Positions 9,354 through 18,624 of a stretch of DNA of 64,000 bases are shown piece by piece. Numbering within the stretch: position 1 is the stretch's first letter; every line of letters starts with the position of its first letter. The stretch spans positions 1-64,000 of the forward strand of contig JAEZTB010000026.1 in the NCBI GenBank assembly GCA_023443745.1, read 5' to 3'. This DNA is from Bacillota bacterium (GTDB lineage: Bacteria; Bacillota; Clostridia; DSM-8532). Under the pieces are notes generated by a model, which searched no databases, had not been told where the DNA came from, and saw only the letters and a list, made by a program, of their open reading frames with translations. The position numbers were made by a program, and so were the translations under genes.

Positions 9354-10859
9354 TCAAAAAGCAAAATAGATAAAGGTCTGGGTCTCGGTCCAGGCTAACC
9401 ATATGACCAATGAAAGGGAGAAGGCATAAACCACGAGCCTTACTGCCGACGGCATCTTAGATATGAGCTTGCTTGGGCTTGTTACGCTCTGAAGAAGGTG
9501 CACACCCTCCAATAGAACCAATGCTCCTGCTGCCGTTATAAACTCCCAGTAGTCGAGGCCCAACACCATTCTTGAACTGAAAAGCTTTTCGAGACTAAAG
9601 GTATCAAAGCCTTGAAAAAAGCGGGGAAGCATGTAAAAGGCATCATGCACAGTCCTGGCCCGGAAGAACACCCAGGTAAAGCATGTGAAGGTGAAGGTCA
9701 AAAGCATGGGGATAAGCCCAATCAAAGTGCCTCCTGCCCTTACTATCCATGGCTTCTTGCGTCGTTCCAGCACTTTTTGCTCCATATATTCTTTTTTACC
9801 GGCCCGCTTGCCAATGCCCAAAACCTTCTCAATGACGATGGCTGCTCCGTTCAAGGCTCCCCATATGACAAAGGTCCAGCTTGCACCATGCCAGAGGCCA
9901 CTCACCACGAAAATGATAAAAAGGTTCAACAGTGTGCGTGAATAGCCCTTTCGGCTCCCTCCCAGGGGAATATATAGATAGTCCCGGAACCAGGTTGACA
10001 GGGAGATATGCCAGCGTCTCCAGAACTCGGTAATGCTTTTGGAATGGTAAGGGCGCTCAAAGTTTCTCATAAGCTCAAAGCCCATAATACGGGCACTGCC
10101 AATGGCAATGTCCGAATACCCTGAAAAGTCACAGAAGATTTGGAAGGCAAAAGCGAAGGTAGCGATAAAATAATAAACACCCTGGTAATTGGTTGGGTTA
10201 TTATAGACCGTATCGACGATAACCGCCAATCTGTCGGCAACGACCACCTTTTTAAAGAAGCCCCATAGCATGAGCCTTAAGCCCGAAGCAACTCTATTGG
10301 TATCAAACTCATGATGAACCTTAAATTGGGGTAGAAGATTGGTGGAGCGCTCAATGGGCCCCGCCACAAGCTGGGGAAAGAAGGACACATAAAGGGCAAA
10401 ATCAAAGAAGTCGCGTTCAGCCTTTATATCTCCACGATAAACGTCGATGGTGTAGCTCAAGGACTGAAAGGTATAAAAGGAAATACCCACCGGAAGCAAT
10501 ATATTCATGCTAAGGGGTTGATAGGGAACGTTAAAGAAAGATAATAAACCGGCCACATTGGCATTGAAAAAATTAAAGTACTTAAAGAAAAACAGCATGC
10601 CCAGGTTGCCCAGAAGGCTGAGTCCAAGCCAGAGGTGCTTGGAGTGCTTCGATTTCGATCTGGCCATACCAAGGGCCGACACATAATCAATAGTCGTTGA
10701 AAATAGCATTAAAAGGGCATACTCGGGCTTGTACTGCATATAAAAATAATAACTGGCCACAAGCATCAGAAGATTTCTAACCCTTAAAGTGGGTACCAAA
10801 AAATAAACCATTGTCACCAAAGGGAAAAAAATCAGAAATTCTAATGAATTAAAAAGCAT
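9354..10859 (-). CDS. MBOAT family O-acyltransferase (AlgI/DltB-like)
   Basis: A 501-residue polytopic protein with the AlgI-type signature FWRRWHISLSTWFRDYLY followed by YIPLGGSRKG, and the invariant-histidine motif GLWHGASWTFVIWG. It should pass an acyl (probably acetyl) group through the membrane for O-acylation of an extracellular polymer, with the SGNH protein encoded next in the operon as the likely transferase. It lies four bases downstream of the GntR gene. A second, differently composed MBOAT cassette occurs at 37163-39673. Confidence 0.93.
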   Translation of the reverse strand: MLFNSLEFLIFFPLVTMVYFLVPTLRVRNLLMLVASYYFYMQYKPEYALLMLFSTTIDYVSALGMARSKSKHSKHLWLGLSLLGNLGMLFFFKYFNFFNANVAGLLSFFNVPYQPLSMNILLPVGISFYTFQSLSYTIDVYRGDIKAERDFFDFALYVSFFPQLVAGPIERSTNLLPQFKVHHEFDTNRVASGLRLMLWGFFKKVVVADRLAVIVDTVYNNPTNYQGVYYFIATFAFAFQIFCDFSGYSDIAIGSARIMGFELMRNFERPYHSKSITEFWRRWHISLSTWFRDYLYIPLGGSRKGYSRTLLNLFIIFVVSGLWHGASWTFVIWGALNGAAIVIEKVLGIGKRAGKKEYMEQKVLERRKKPWIVRAGGTLIGLIPMLLTFTFTCFTWVFFRARTVHDAFYMLPRFFQGFDTFSLEKLFSSRMVLGLDYWEFITAAGALVLLEGVHLLQSVTSPSKLISKMPSAVRLVVYAFSLSLVIWLAWTETQTFIYFAF

Positions 10860-10863
10860 TTAT

Positions 10864-11544
10864 TCACCCCTGTGTGCGTTGATTCACAGTCTTTATTATG
10901 GTTTCCATTTGATTTCTTATGTGTTTTTCAGCAAGTTCCGAGGCTCTTTCATCCTGGGCATCGCGTATGGCTATTAGCATCTCCTCATGCTCACGAAGAA
11001 CATTCCCCGCAATGTTGTTATCGGTCATATAAATGACCCTGAACCGATAAATGTGCTCGCGTAGAGTAGAAGACACCCCAATGAGGCGAGGGTTACCCGA
11101 AGCGGCATAAATTGTATCATGAAACTCCACATCTCTGCGGATGGCACCTTCCATATTGTTTTTTTCCACATTGGCAACATACTGCTTGTGAATAGCTTCC
11201 AGCGCCTTGATCTGTGTAGGCTGCATACGCCTGGCAGCAAGGCCGGTAGCCAGCTTGTCCAGTGCGCCGCGCACCTCTAAAACATCCATGATATCCTTAA
11301 CGGTAAGCTCTGAAACATGGGTTCCCTTTCTGGGAATCATGGTGACCAGGCCTTCGGCCTCCAGCCTTCTTATGGCTTCTCTGACCGGTGTTCTGGAGAC
11401 ACCCATCTGTTCGGCCAGCGATACCTCCATCAAACGCTCACCGGGCGTTATATCACCGCTTACAATGGCCTTTCGCAGGGTTTCAAAAATAACATCCCTT
11501 AGGGGCTGATAGCTGTCGATTTTTAGCTTAGGTACTTTAACCAT
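10864..11544 (-). CDS. GntR family (FadR/FCD subfamily) transcriptional regulator
   Basis: 226 residues with an N-terminal winged helix (about 10-75; SLAEQMGVSRTPVREAIRRL is the recognition region) and an all-alpha C-terminal FCD ligand-binding domain with the expected metal-binding histidines (EFHDTIY, REHEEML, EKHIRNQ). The start overlaps the ispE stop as TAATG, so they are co-translated, an arrangement common in Clostridia. The effector, probably a small organic acid, and the targets are not visible. Confidence 0.92.
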   Translation of the reverse strand: MVKVPKLKIDSYQPLRDVIFETLRKAIVSGDITPGERLMEVSLAEQMGVSRTPVREAIRRLEAEGLVTMIPRKGTHVSELTVKDIMDVLEVRGALDKLATGLAARRMQPTQIKALEAIHKQYVANVEKNNMEGAIRRDVEFHDTIYAASGNPRLIGVSSTLREHIYRFRVIYMTDNNIAGNVLREHEEMLIAIRDAQDERASELAEKHIRNQMETIIKTVNQRTQG

Positions 11545-12413
11545 TACCTCACTCCTTCTCTACTGATAGTTCTGGTATGATAAACCTGTTGATAATCTTT
11601 TAAAAACTGCTCTGTTGCATAAGCCGCCTGTTGTTCGTCGTCAAAGATGCCAAAAACTGTGGGTCCGCTCCCGCTCATGCGGCTTCCCAGGGCACCATAA
11701 GCCATGAATCGGTCCATAAGCCTTTGAAGCTCCGGATACTCCCGCACCGTTACACTTTCCAGCACATTTCTCATGCCCCTGGCGATAGTTCTTACATCAA
11801 ACTCCTCTATGGCACGAATGAGGCCGAAGGTATCGGGTCTCTCCCCCAGTTGATCCAGTTTTAGATTTTTGTAGACCCAGGGTGTGGGCACGGGGAATGG
11901 GGGCTTGACCAGCACCACACTGACGCCGGCAAGGTCAGGAAGTATTGTAAGCTCGTCTCCTATTCCTTTTGCAAGCTGGGTCCCGCCTGTCAGGCAAAAA
12001 GCTACATCAGCCCCGAGCCGCTTGGATATTTCGGTCAGCCGTTGTGTACTGATGTAATTGCCATAGAGCGTGTTGAGAGCCTTTAAGACCCCAGCTGCAT
12101 TGGTGCTGCCTCCGGCAAGACCAGCAGCTACCGGGATGTTCTTTTTCAGGGTGATACGCGCTCCGCCTTTTTCCGGACATTCCGAAAAAAAGGCCTCTGC
12201 CGCCTTCCATGCGATGTTCCTTTGATCGTTGGGCACATAGGGTTGAGCGCAGTGGATCGATATACCACTTTTCGTTTTCTCAACCGTAATGGTGTCACAG
12301 AGGTCAATGGATTGCATAATCATTTCAACAGTATGGTAGCCATTTGGCAGCCGGCTTATTACGTCAATGGAGAGATTAATTTTTGCCGGTGCCAAAAGGG
12401 TCGTTTCTTTCAT
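11544..12413 (-). CDS. ispE: 4-diphosphocytidyl-2-C-methyl-D-erythritol kinase
   Basis: IspE phosphorylates the 2-hydroxyl of CDP-methylerythritol in the MEP isoprenoid pathway. The 289-residue protein has the GHMP-kinase layout: APAKINLSIDV at the N-terminus, the glycine-rich PVAAGLAGGSTNAAGVL loop (about 91-107) that binds ATP phosphate, and SGSGPTVFGIF near the C-terminus. Length is normal for the family. The veg/DUF3794/ispE neighbourhood resembles the veg-ispE region of other spore formers. Confidence 0.96.
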   Translation of the reverse strand: MKETTLLAPAKINLSIDVISRLPNGYHTVEMIMQSIDLCDTITVEKTKSGISIHCAQPYVPNDQRNIAWKAAEAFFSECPEKGGARITLKKNIPVAAGLAGGSTNAAGVLKALNTLYGNYISTQRLTEISKRLGADVAFCLTGGTQLAKGIGDELTILPDLAGVSVVLVKPPFPVPTPWVYKNLKLDQLGERPDTFGLIRAIEEFDVRTIARGMRNVLESVTVREYPELQRLMDRFMAYGALGSRMSGSGPTVFGIFDDEQQAAYATEQFLKDYQQVYHTRTISREGVR

Positions 12414-12483
12414 CCAATACCCCCTGAAGTTAATTATGGTATATTATATACAAAAAACACTAAAAGTGCAATGAAGGTGCGTT

Positions 12484-12522
12484 TAAAAAAAAGTGCCTGA
12501 ACTCGTTGTTTCAGGCACTTTC
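12484..12522 (-). terminator. Rho-independent terminator after DUF3794-LysM gene
   Basis: A 12-bp inverted repeat (AAAGTGCCTGAA and its complement) with an eight-base loop is followed on the minus strand by eight T residues. It lies 24 bases past the DUF3794 stop codon and should separate that gene from ispE. Confidence 0.92.
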
Positions 12523-12545
12523 ACACTCTAAGAAAATACATTTCA

Positions 12546-14084
12546 TTAACTCATAATAAACAGCCGTTTTCCGATTTCCGGATTTATAGAGGCGTCAATC
12601 CCATTATCGACAGCAAGACGGGAGAGTGGCACACGATACTGTTTGGCGATACTCCAGAGGGTGTCGTTGGGCTGGGCAAAGTAGAGAATGATGGGCGCTT
12701 TATTCCCTTTATCCTCCTTTGAAACATTCAAGGCATCGGTGCATACTATCTCAGCAAGCTTTGCGGCTCTAAGCTTGCTCCTTAGCTTGATGCAAAGCTC
12801 AATAGCATCGCTGCCGGATATGTCAAAGCACACTTCCTCAATACAGAAGCTGGAATGAATAACCTGCCACTGACCGTTGTCAGGCAGAATAAAGGTATTG
12901 GTAAAGGGCAGCTCCACGTTGTGGCTGCGAATTTCCTTATTGTTTGTGCAGAACACCACATCCACTCCTACAGTACCCTGAACGGTGACGTTTCTGTCGC
13001 TAACCTTGGAGGCAATATTCCTCTCATTGGCACAAACCATGAGTACTTCTCCCAGGTGCTGACCATCCATTTCAAAGCGGATACGTTGGTTCAGTTCATG
13101 GTTTTCGCAAAATTCACGCTCATCAGTCACCACTGTCAGGGTGGTCTTGTTAAGTGCCAGCATAAAATCAACGGAATAGGCATCCTCAACAATAGTTTGC
13201 TCCTCGTGAAGCATAGCCTGAGCATCGATCTCGACTTCCATACTGACTGAAAGTTGCGTATTAAGCCCATCGTTATCCTCCAGAACCTCAATATCCCAGC
13301 TTTTTAGGGCGTTGTTGGTAAAGACCATGGCATCAGCAGATGCTTGAACTCCTGTAGTTGTCTTTACGGGGAATTCCAGCACCACAGATTCGATGCTCTC
13401 ATCCATGGTATCGCTGCGATATAAAAGATATAACGTGCCTTTAGCCTCCAGGCTCGGGTCTTCTTCTCTATAGCTGATTTCCGCATGGCCAAGGTTTACT
13501 CTTGAAAACAAGATCTCTTTAATGGCAGGACTTCCATGGGGAAGGGAAAGCATATTGTAGACCTTGGCGTTTGAGTCACCGCTGTCCATAAGCGTGACAA
13601 CATTAATGGGTGTGGTCTTCAAAAAGACGTTATCACCTAGGATTTCTCTTCCAACCTCATCGCTTTTGACCTCATAAAAACGACTTTGCAGGGATGTCAC
13701 GGTACGAGCGACTATTTTTCTGCCGTTTACAATATTGGCCTCGGTATGCTGGCACCGGCTCCTTGCAAACAGACCGATTTCTCCGTCGTTTTTGGGCTTC
13801 TGCTGGGAAAATGACCAAGGGTAGCGTGATACAATGCATTCCATCCTTTGCTCGGGAGTGTCGGAGCAATAGAGAATCCGATATCGGATTTCACCGCTTA
13901 CCTCTATCATGCGCCCTGATTTTTCAATGTTAGTCACAAAGCTTTCGGCATCAGCCATAAGAATATTCCTCACGTCGGCCTTGCTGTCTGGAACGATGAT
14001 GCTATTCTCTAACATTTCTTCGGTTTCCCTTATGTCAATAGTTCTGTACGATCTTACCGGTTTTTTCAATAACTCCATCTGCAT
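12546..14084 (-). CDS. DUF3794 and LysM domain protein (spore-associated)
   Basis: A 512-residue protein with repeated DUF3794 units through most of its length and a C-terminal LysM motif (about the last 50 residues, APIILYFAQPNDTLWSIAKQ onward) that binds peptidoglycan or related glycans. Related proteins are common in spore-forming Clostridia and are thought to act at the spore envelope. No signal peptide is evident, as expected for a protein made in the mother cell. I start at ATG 14084 because AGGAGG sits seven bases upstream; the longer reading frame to 14147 lacks such a site. A terminator follows. Confidence 0.9.
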   Translation of the reverse strand: MQMELLKKPVRSYRTIDIRETEEMLENSIIVPDSKADVRNILMADAESFVTNIEKSGRMIEVSGEIRYRILYCSDTPEQRMECIVSRYPWSFSQQKPKNDGEIGLFARSRCQHTEANIVNGRKIVARTVTSLQSRFYEVKSDEVGREILGDNVFLKTTPINVVTLMDSGDSNAKVYNMLSLPHGSPAIKEILFSRVNLGHAEISYREEDPSLEAKGTLYLLYRSDTMDESIESVVLEFPVKTTTGVQASADAMVFTNNALKSWDIEVLEDNDGLNTQLSVSMEVEIDAQAMLHEEQTIVEDAYSVDFMLALNKTTLTVVTDEREFCENHELNQRIRFEMDGQHLGEVLMVCANERNIASKVSDRNVTVQGTVGVDVVFCTNNKEIRSHNVELPFTNTFILPDNGQWQVIHSSFCIEEVCFDISGSDAIELCIKLRSKLRAAKLAEIVCTDALNVSKEDKGNKAPIILYFAQPNDTLWSIAKQYRVPLSRLAVDNGIDASINPEIGKRLFIMS

Positions 14085-14169
14085 TCTAGGACCTCCTCTT
14101 AAAACCCTTATCCCTTCAATGCTAATGATATGCCGCGCTTGTTCCATGTATGACAGGCATTCTAAACAA

Positions 14170-14199
14170 GAAAAAACAGCCGTTTTTCAACGACTGTTC
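14170..14199 (-). terminator. Rho-independent terminator after veg
   Basis: On the minus strand AACAGTCGTT and AACGGCTGTT pair with one internal mismatch around a short loop and run into six T residues, 25 bases beyond the veg stop codon. Confidence 0.88.
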
Positions 14200-14223
14200 A
14201 ATACTATGCAGCAATATTTGCAT

Positions 14224-14487
14224 TTAGAGGGCGATATTGTTCAGGCTTGCTGATACAATTCTCACTTCAACTGTATGTGTTAAAATGTCAGTATAGCTGT
14301 AGGAAACTTTTCGAGGAGTATTCAAACCATTGTCAAAGCTAACTGTGAAGATACTTGGATAAGCATTTTCGATGATACCTTCTCGAATAAAAGTTTTTTT
14401 GCGTCCTTTGTTGGCTTTAAGCTGAATACGCTTGCCAACACAGCCCTCAAGCTCTTTTCGAATTTGTGATAAAGTCTTTTTATCCAT
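14224..14487 (-). CDS. veg: Veg family protein
   Basis: An 87-residue protein of the Veg family: KGRKKTFIREGIIENAYPSI and the SYSYTDILTHTVEV ending are the family hallmarks. Veg has an SH3-like fold; in Bacillus subtilis it influences biofilm formation and its gene is strongly expressed during growth and outgrowth. The gene has its own terminator and lies upstream of DUF3794 and ispE, echoing the veg-ispE neighbourhood of bacilli. The molecular function remains unclear. Confidence 0.93.
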   Translation of the reverse strand: MDKKTLSQIRKELEGCVGKRIQLKANKGRKKTFIREGIIENAYPSIFTVSFDNGLNTPRKVSYSYTDILTHTVEVRIVSASLNNIAL

Positions 14488-14678
14488 TTTCTCACCTCAG
14501 TACTCATTGGATAAAATTATATCACATTTTGTCACCGTATGTCAATGAAATAAATATTATACCTAGTAACCCGAAACTTTGTCAAGATATTTTTTTTGCC
14601 TTTTTTCTTTTTCAAACCTTTTTCAAACCCCATTTTTACCCAATTTTATATCCTCAATTCTTCATGAATAAAAACTGT

Positions 14679-14716
14679 TAGTACATATCGTACATTCTGT
14701 ACGCATATATTATACT
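14679..14716 (+). promoter_or_regulatory. Operator-like triple GTAC repeat before toxin-antitoxin pair
   Basis: GTAC occurs at 14681, 14690 and 14699, exactly nine bases apart, directly upstream of a TATTAT sequence (about 14708-14713) that could be the -10 element. Tandem short palindromes over the promoter are usual for autoregulated antitoxin genes. This is inference from sequence; no footprint exists. Confidence 0.5.
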
Positions 14717-14741
14717 TGGAGGTGAAGAAGGAGTGATTGAT

Positions 14742-15161
14742 ATGATAACAGTAAATGCTTCAGAGGTTCGAAGGAATTGGGGTGGCTTTATTGATGACAC
14801 TGTAAGGATTAAGCCACAGTTTGTAACACGCTCTAGAGATACCGTTGTTGCCCTTAGTATAAGCACTTTTAGAGAAATCCTTAGCACCTATACCTTTACA
14901 GCCACCCTTTTCAAAGAAGACGATGGCTCCATAACTGCTGCATTGAACCAAATCGATATTTTCGAAAATGGTAAAGATGAAAAGGATGTCCTTAATAGGT
15001 TGGCTTCTGCGCTTCATGAATATGCAATGGATTATTACCTGGAATTTAATCTTTGGTCAACTGCAAAAAACAGAAAAGCCCATCTGCCGTTTGTTCTTAA
15101 TGTTCTTGCCCAGCAAAATCTTGAGGAAGTACGGAGATTGATCAATGCCAAGATGGAGTGA
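14742..15161 (+). CDS. Antitoxin with Phd-like N-terminus and HicB-like C-terminus
   Basis: About 139 residues. The N-terminus (NASEVRRNWGGFIDD, FVTRSRDTVVALS) resembles Phd/YefM antitoxins, which bind operator DNA. The second half (FKEDDGSITAALNQIDIFEN, then a helical region) resembles the partial RNase-H-like fold of HicB. It overlaps the HicA-like gene by 17 bases. The ATG at 14742 has AAGGAG eight bases upstream; a GTG at 14733 is the alternative start. The role as neutralising partner and autorepressor is inferred from the pairing and the operator-like repeats. Confidence 0.78.
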   Translation: MITVNASEVRRNWGGFIDDTVRIKPQFVTRSRDTVVALSISTFREILSTYTFTATLFKEDDGSITAALNQIDIFENGKDEKDVLNRLASALHEYAMDYYLEFNLWSTAKNRKAHLPFVLNVLAQQNLEEVRRLINAKME

Positions 15162-15363
15162 TTTAAAGCTCTTTTGTGAGCGAGAAGATTGGGAGCTTTA
15201 TAAAGACACTGATCACTACTTTTACCGTAAAACGCTTCCTGATGGATCAGTAATCTATACTAAAATATTCAGAGGCAGCGGTGAGATTCCATCTCGTTTA
15301 TGGCAATTAATACGTACTCATCAACTCAAAGTTACTCAAGAGGAATTTAATAGAAAGATATAA
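15145..15363 (+). CDS. HicA-like mRNA interferase toxin
   Basis: A 72-residue basic protein with the small double-stranded-RNA-binding-like fold expected of HicA: WSDLKLFCEREDWEL, then DTDHYFYRK, where the histidine is the candidate catalytic residue normally seen in a GSHxxF context, then KVTQEEFNRKI. HicA toxins cleave mRNA during translation. The gene begins inside the antitoxin gene, so production is coupled to it. Assignment rests on size, motif and arrangement; divergence from canonical HicA is appreciable. Confidence 0.78.
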   Translation: MPRWSDLKLFCEREDWELYKDTDHYFYRKTLPDGSVIYTKIFRGSGEIPSRLWQLIRTHQLKVTQEEFNRKI

Positions 15364-15381
15364 GTAATATTTAATCGTTTC

Positions 15382-18300
15382 TTAATGAGTGCCCGTGCCG
15401 GTGATGTCGTCGGTAGCACGTTGGTCCACATAATAAGCGAGCATATCGCCGGGCATAAGCTGCCAGCCTCCTTGATTGGAGTTATAGCCCTCAAGAGCCC
15501 ATCCATCGCCGGTTTTACCTGTATACTTGAGGCTTGGTGCTTCGAAATTATCATTATTTATGACCGCAATATCCTTAAAGCTGACCAGAATATAGCCATC
15601 CTTCAGGAAAACCGGGGAGCTTCTGGTGAGATTTCTTTGCTTGGAAAGATCGGTTCCCTTGGGAACAACCAGACAATCAGCAGGCAAACGATATTCGCCG
15701 TACCACTTTTGAACGGAGGCCAAAGTCTTGTTTGAGTCTACCCCTTCCGGAATACTCCGCTCCGGGCCTATGAAGCTCCTCACCGGCTCGCTTAGAAGAA
15801 TCTTGTAATATTTTGATGCCACTACCCCGCTCTGTGAGATTTTAGGGAAGCCCTCCCGCCATTGGTCCAGAGTGAAGCCTTGAATGCCGCCTCTTAAGCG
15901 AAACATAGCCTCTGCGGTCTTTATAAACTCTGATAGCGGAATACCCCGGTATTTGAAATCCAGCTTCATAGTCTGGGTCAGAGTATCCTCGGCACTTCCG
16001 ACCCTTACAAGTGGGTTTTGGGGTGATGAATAGTAGAGATCTATCTCCTGTCGGTTTTTTCCGGTCTTGTCCACAAAGGCAAAGGTGGGCATAATCCGCA
16101 CGAAATCATAGGGATCATAGTAGTTGCCCATGGTCTTAAATTCAAACTTTACGGCATATCCCAGCTTAACGGCTCGATCCTGATAGCCCGTCACATCGTT
16201 TTTACCGGGCATTACAGGAAAGACGTACTTCCTTTGAGCATCTAAATCCCCGTTTATGTTACTCTTTCCGATGTAAAACCTCTTGCCGGTAGACTCAGCG
16301 CTCTCCTTAGCCTTTCTGAAAAAGGTCTCCCATGCTGCATCATCAATGTCTGTAATGGCAAGATCATAAATCCGGCCAGAGATTTCCAGTGTTTTTGATA
16401 TAACTGATGCGGTTTTTAGCGGGTTCAGATTAGCCTTATTCTCTGTATTGGAACCATTTGAACTATCATTAAGAGCAATATTCCGGATCTCTACATTATG
16501 GAGTCCCTCATCAACCCAGGTGGGCGTATAAAAGGTCAATAGGGCTTGGTTATTCGTAATACCAAGTTCATTAAGCGAATACCAATAGTTAGCCTTTAAA
16601 TAGGTCCCTTCCATATTGGTGCCTAAATAGGTGTCAAAATCGAAACGGATTTCACGGTCCTTGATATATTGGGTATAATCCTTACTTCCATAGCCTTTAA
16701 TATTCCGATGAGTTCCATAGTTCCGGATATCGACGGTAAAGGGTCGTCCCAGAATCAGGGCGCTGGTACCTATGATGGGGTTGGGTTTCTGATTATGCGA
16801 ATCATCGCTGGAAATAACAGCCTCAACACAAACTGGGGTATGAACAAATACCGAATTCACATTATCCAGGTCGAAGGTCAATTCTGATGAAAGCAGGGGT
16901 TCATAGGCATAGACTCTTTTATAAGTAATGGTACCCTTGCTTTGATAGGACCCGTTTGGTTTAGTATCCGGGATTTTTAGATTGGAGGCATAGAACACAT
17001 TCCGGTCTATTTTTTCGGGAGCGAGATTAGTGTTGATGGGCCCATGACTGGTATCCACAATGACCTTCCCGTCAATAACCAGTTTATCGCTTCGGACTAT
17101 CGGAGATGAAGCTGCGCTTACTGCCACAGCTTGAACCTCTGAAGCACTGATGGCTGATGAAGAAACAGTCACTGACGTGTTTCCTGTTACGACATGGTAG
17201 GTCGAGCGGTCGTCAGGATCATAGGTGATATCAACCTGAGGGACATGATAGCCCGCCGAGGGAGTGAGAACCACTTTATTATCTGGTAAAGCATCATTTT
17301 CAATAACTGCATTTTTCAACGAAAAGAGCTCGAAGCTTGTAATCTCCCAGTAGGTGTAGTGATTAGGCACAGTAACTACCGAGGTCTTGGGCCCGCCTTT
17401 ATCATTCAGATGATTTACTGTAACTGCTGTGGTAGCTGTTCCACTTACTGGAACCACCGACAGGCGGTAAAGGTATCCCTCGGAAATGACCTGGGTATAC
17501 AGGGTTTCACTTGAGGGAATACCCTTGGTCACATCAAAGGCTTCTTGGTCGCGGGCATCGGCCTTAATGACGGCCTGGGTGTTTGGACGGGTAAAATCCA
17601 GAGGTGGCGGTGAGGCAATCTCACCGATAAATATGTGTGTTGTTGCTGTATCATAGGGAGATAGCTCCTCCATATCAAGGTCCGCAACCTCCTGGCTGTA
17701 TACCCTGGCCTGTACATTTATGACAGTATTGGGTGACACCTGGGGAACGGTTATCTGATAAGTGGAATGAGTGGAGTCCGAGCCACTTCCGGAGATAACT
17801 CCGGTTGAGGCCCAGTAGGTGCGGTTTGTGAGATTCTCATCCTCCTGATTATTCAGAAAAGCATAGCTCCCCGAGGTGTCCAGGGTCACGATGATGTCTG
17901 CTTTTTTGCCCTTTTCAATGTTTTTAATGTTGGGGTAGGCCTTCAAATGGCATTTAACATGGGGCAGGGGCGGTATCTCAACGGTGTTGTAGTCCGCATG
18001 CCCGTCAGAATTTCTGATGTAGTTGAACTTGACTACACCGGTGGTGTTGGATGTGGGTTCGGACATAATAAGGGTATGGGTGCGATAATCGATGCCTTTC
18101 TCTGCGCAGAAGCTTGAGATGGAGTAGTGGGTGGGCTCTTTGCCAGCGGTGACGTGGTCCTTGTCCCAGAATTTAGAGTTGAGGATGTAATTACGAATTT
18201 GAGAGCGAAACTCAAGTTCTCTCCACTTTGCTTCAGAGCCCAATACCTCTTCCCATGCTATTCCTGAATAGAATTTGTCGAATACTTTACCCGTCAAATC

Positions 18301-18624
18301 AGAGTTTTTGAAATATCGGTCATTAGTGATGGGTTCTTCTTTGAAATTATAACCCAGAAACTGATATTCTCCTCTTTCCGCTGAATTATTGTCTTTTGTC
18401 ATGAGCCCTGAGTCAGATTTCATCCAGTTGCCATGGGGATAGCCATAGCTTGCGATATTATATATGTCTAAAATATAAGTATTTAAAGGGTACTTTCCCT
18501 TATCAGATCTAACTGAAGTCAACGGGTATTTGTCCGGTAAATGCTCAAAATATACAGCACTTAGCGAAGCGGTGAATATGAATAAAAAAGCCAATATGTA
18601 GAGAGGCAAGGCTAATTTTTTCAT
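15382..18624 (-). CDS. Large secreted protein, probable DUF5704-type
   Basis: A 1,080-residue protein with an N-terminal signal peptide (about residues 1-23) and no later membrane helix. The sequence is beta-rich and Ser/Thr-rich, with immunoglobulin-like stretches (for example residues around 230-320 and 600-700). The C-terminal third, with EISGRIYDLAITDIDD and RIMPTFAFVDKTGKNRQEID, resembles proteins annotated DUF5704 in Clostridia; I recall this rather than can prove it. The start overlaps the stop of the upstream SLH protein gene by four bases, so the two are co-translated and probably work together at the cell surface. Function unknown. Confidence 0.85.
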   Translation of the reverse strand: MKKLALPLYILAFLFIFTASLSAVYFEHLPDKYPLTSVRSDKGKYPLNTYILDIYNIASYGYPHGNWMKSDSGLMTKDNNSAERGEYQFLGYNFKEEPITNDRYFKNSDLTGKVFDKFYSGIAWEEVLGSEAKWRELEFRSQIRNYILNSKFWDKDHVTAGKEPTHYSISSFCAEKGIDYRTHTLIMSEPTSNTTGVVKFNYIRNSDGHADYNTVEIPPLPHVKCHLKAYPNIKNIEKGKKADIIVTLDTSGSYAFLNNQEDENLTNRTYWASTGVISGSGSDSTHSTYQITVPQVSPNTVINVQARVYSQEVADLDMEELSPYDTATTHIFIGEIASPPPLDFTRPNTQAVIKADARDQEAFDVTKGIPSSETLYTQVISEGYLYRLSVVPVSGTATTAVTVNHLNDKGGPKTSVVTVPNHYTYWEITSFELFSLKNAVIENDALPDNKVVLTPSAGYHVPQVDITYDPDDRSTYHVVTGNTSVTVSSSAISASEVQAVAVSAASSPIVRSDKLVIDGKVIVDTSHGPINTNLAPEKIDRNVFYASNLKIPDTKPNGSYQSKGTITYKRVYAYEPLLSSELTFDLDNVNSVFVHTPVCVEAVISSDDSHNQKPNPIIGTSALILGRPFTVDIRNYGTHRNIKGYGSKDYTQYIKDREIRFDFDTYLGTNMEGTYLKANYWYSLNELGITNNQALLTFYTPTWVDEGLHNVEIRNIALNDSSNGSNTENKANLNPLKTASVISKTLEISGRIYDLAITDIDDAAWETFFRKAKESAESTGKRFYIGKSNINGDLDAQRKYVFPVMPGKNDVTGYQDRAVKLGYAVKFEFKTMGNYYDPYDFVRIMPTFAFVDKTGKNRQEIDLYYSSPQNPLVRVGSAEDTLTQTMKLDFKYRGIPLSEFIKTAEAMFRLRGGIQGFTLDQWREGFPKISQSGVVASKYYKILLSEPVRSFIGPERSIPEGVDSNKTLASVQKWYGEYRLPADCLVVPKGTDLSKQRNLTRSSPVFLKDGYILVSFKDIAVINNDNFEAPSLKYTGKTGDGWALEGYNSNQGGWQLMPGDMLAYYVDQRATDDITGTGTH

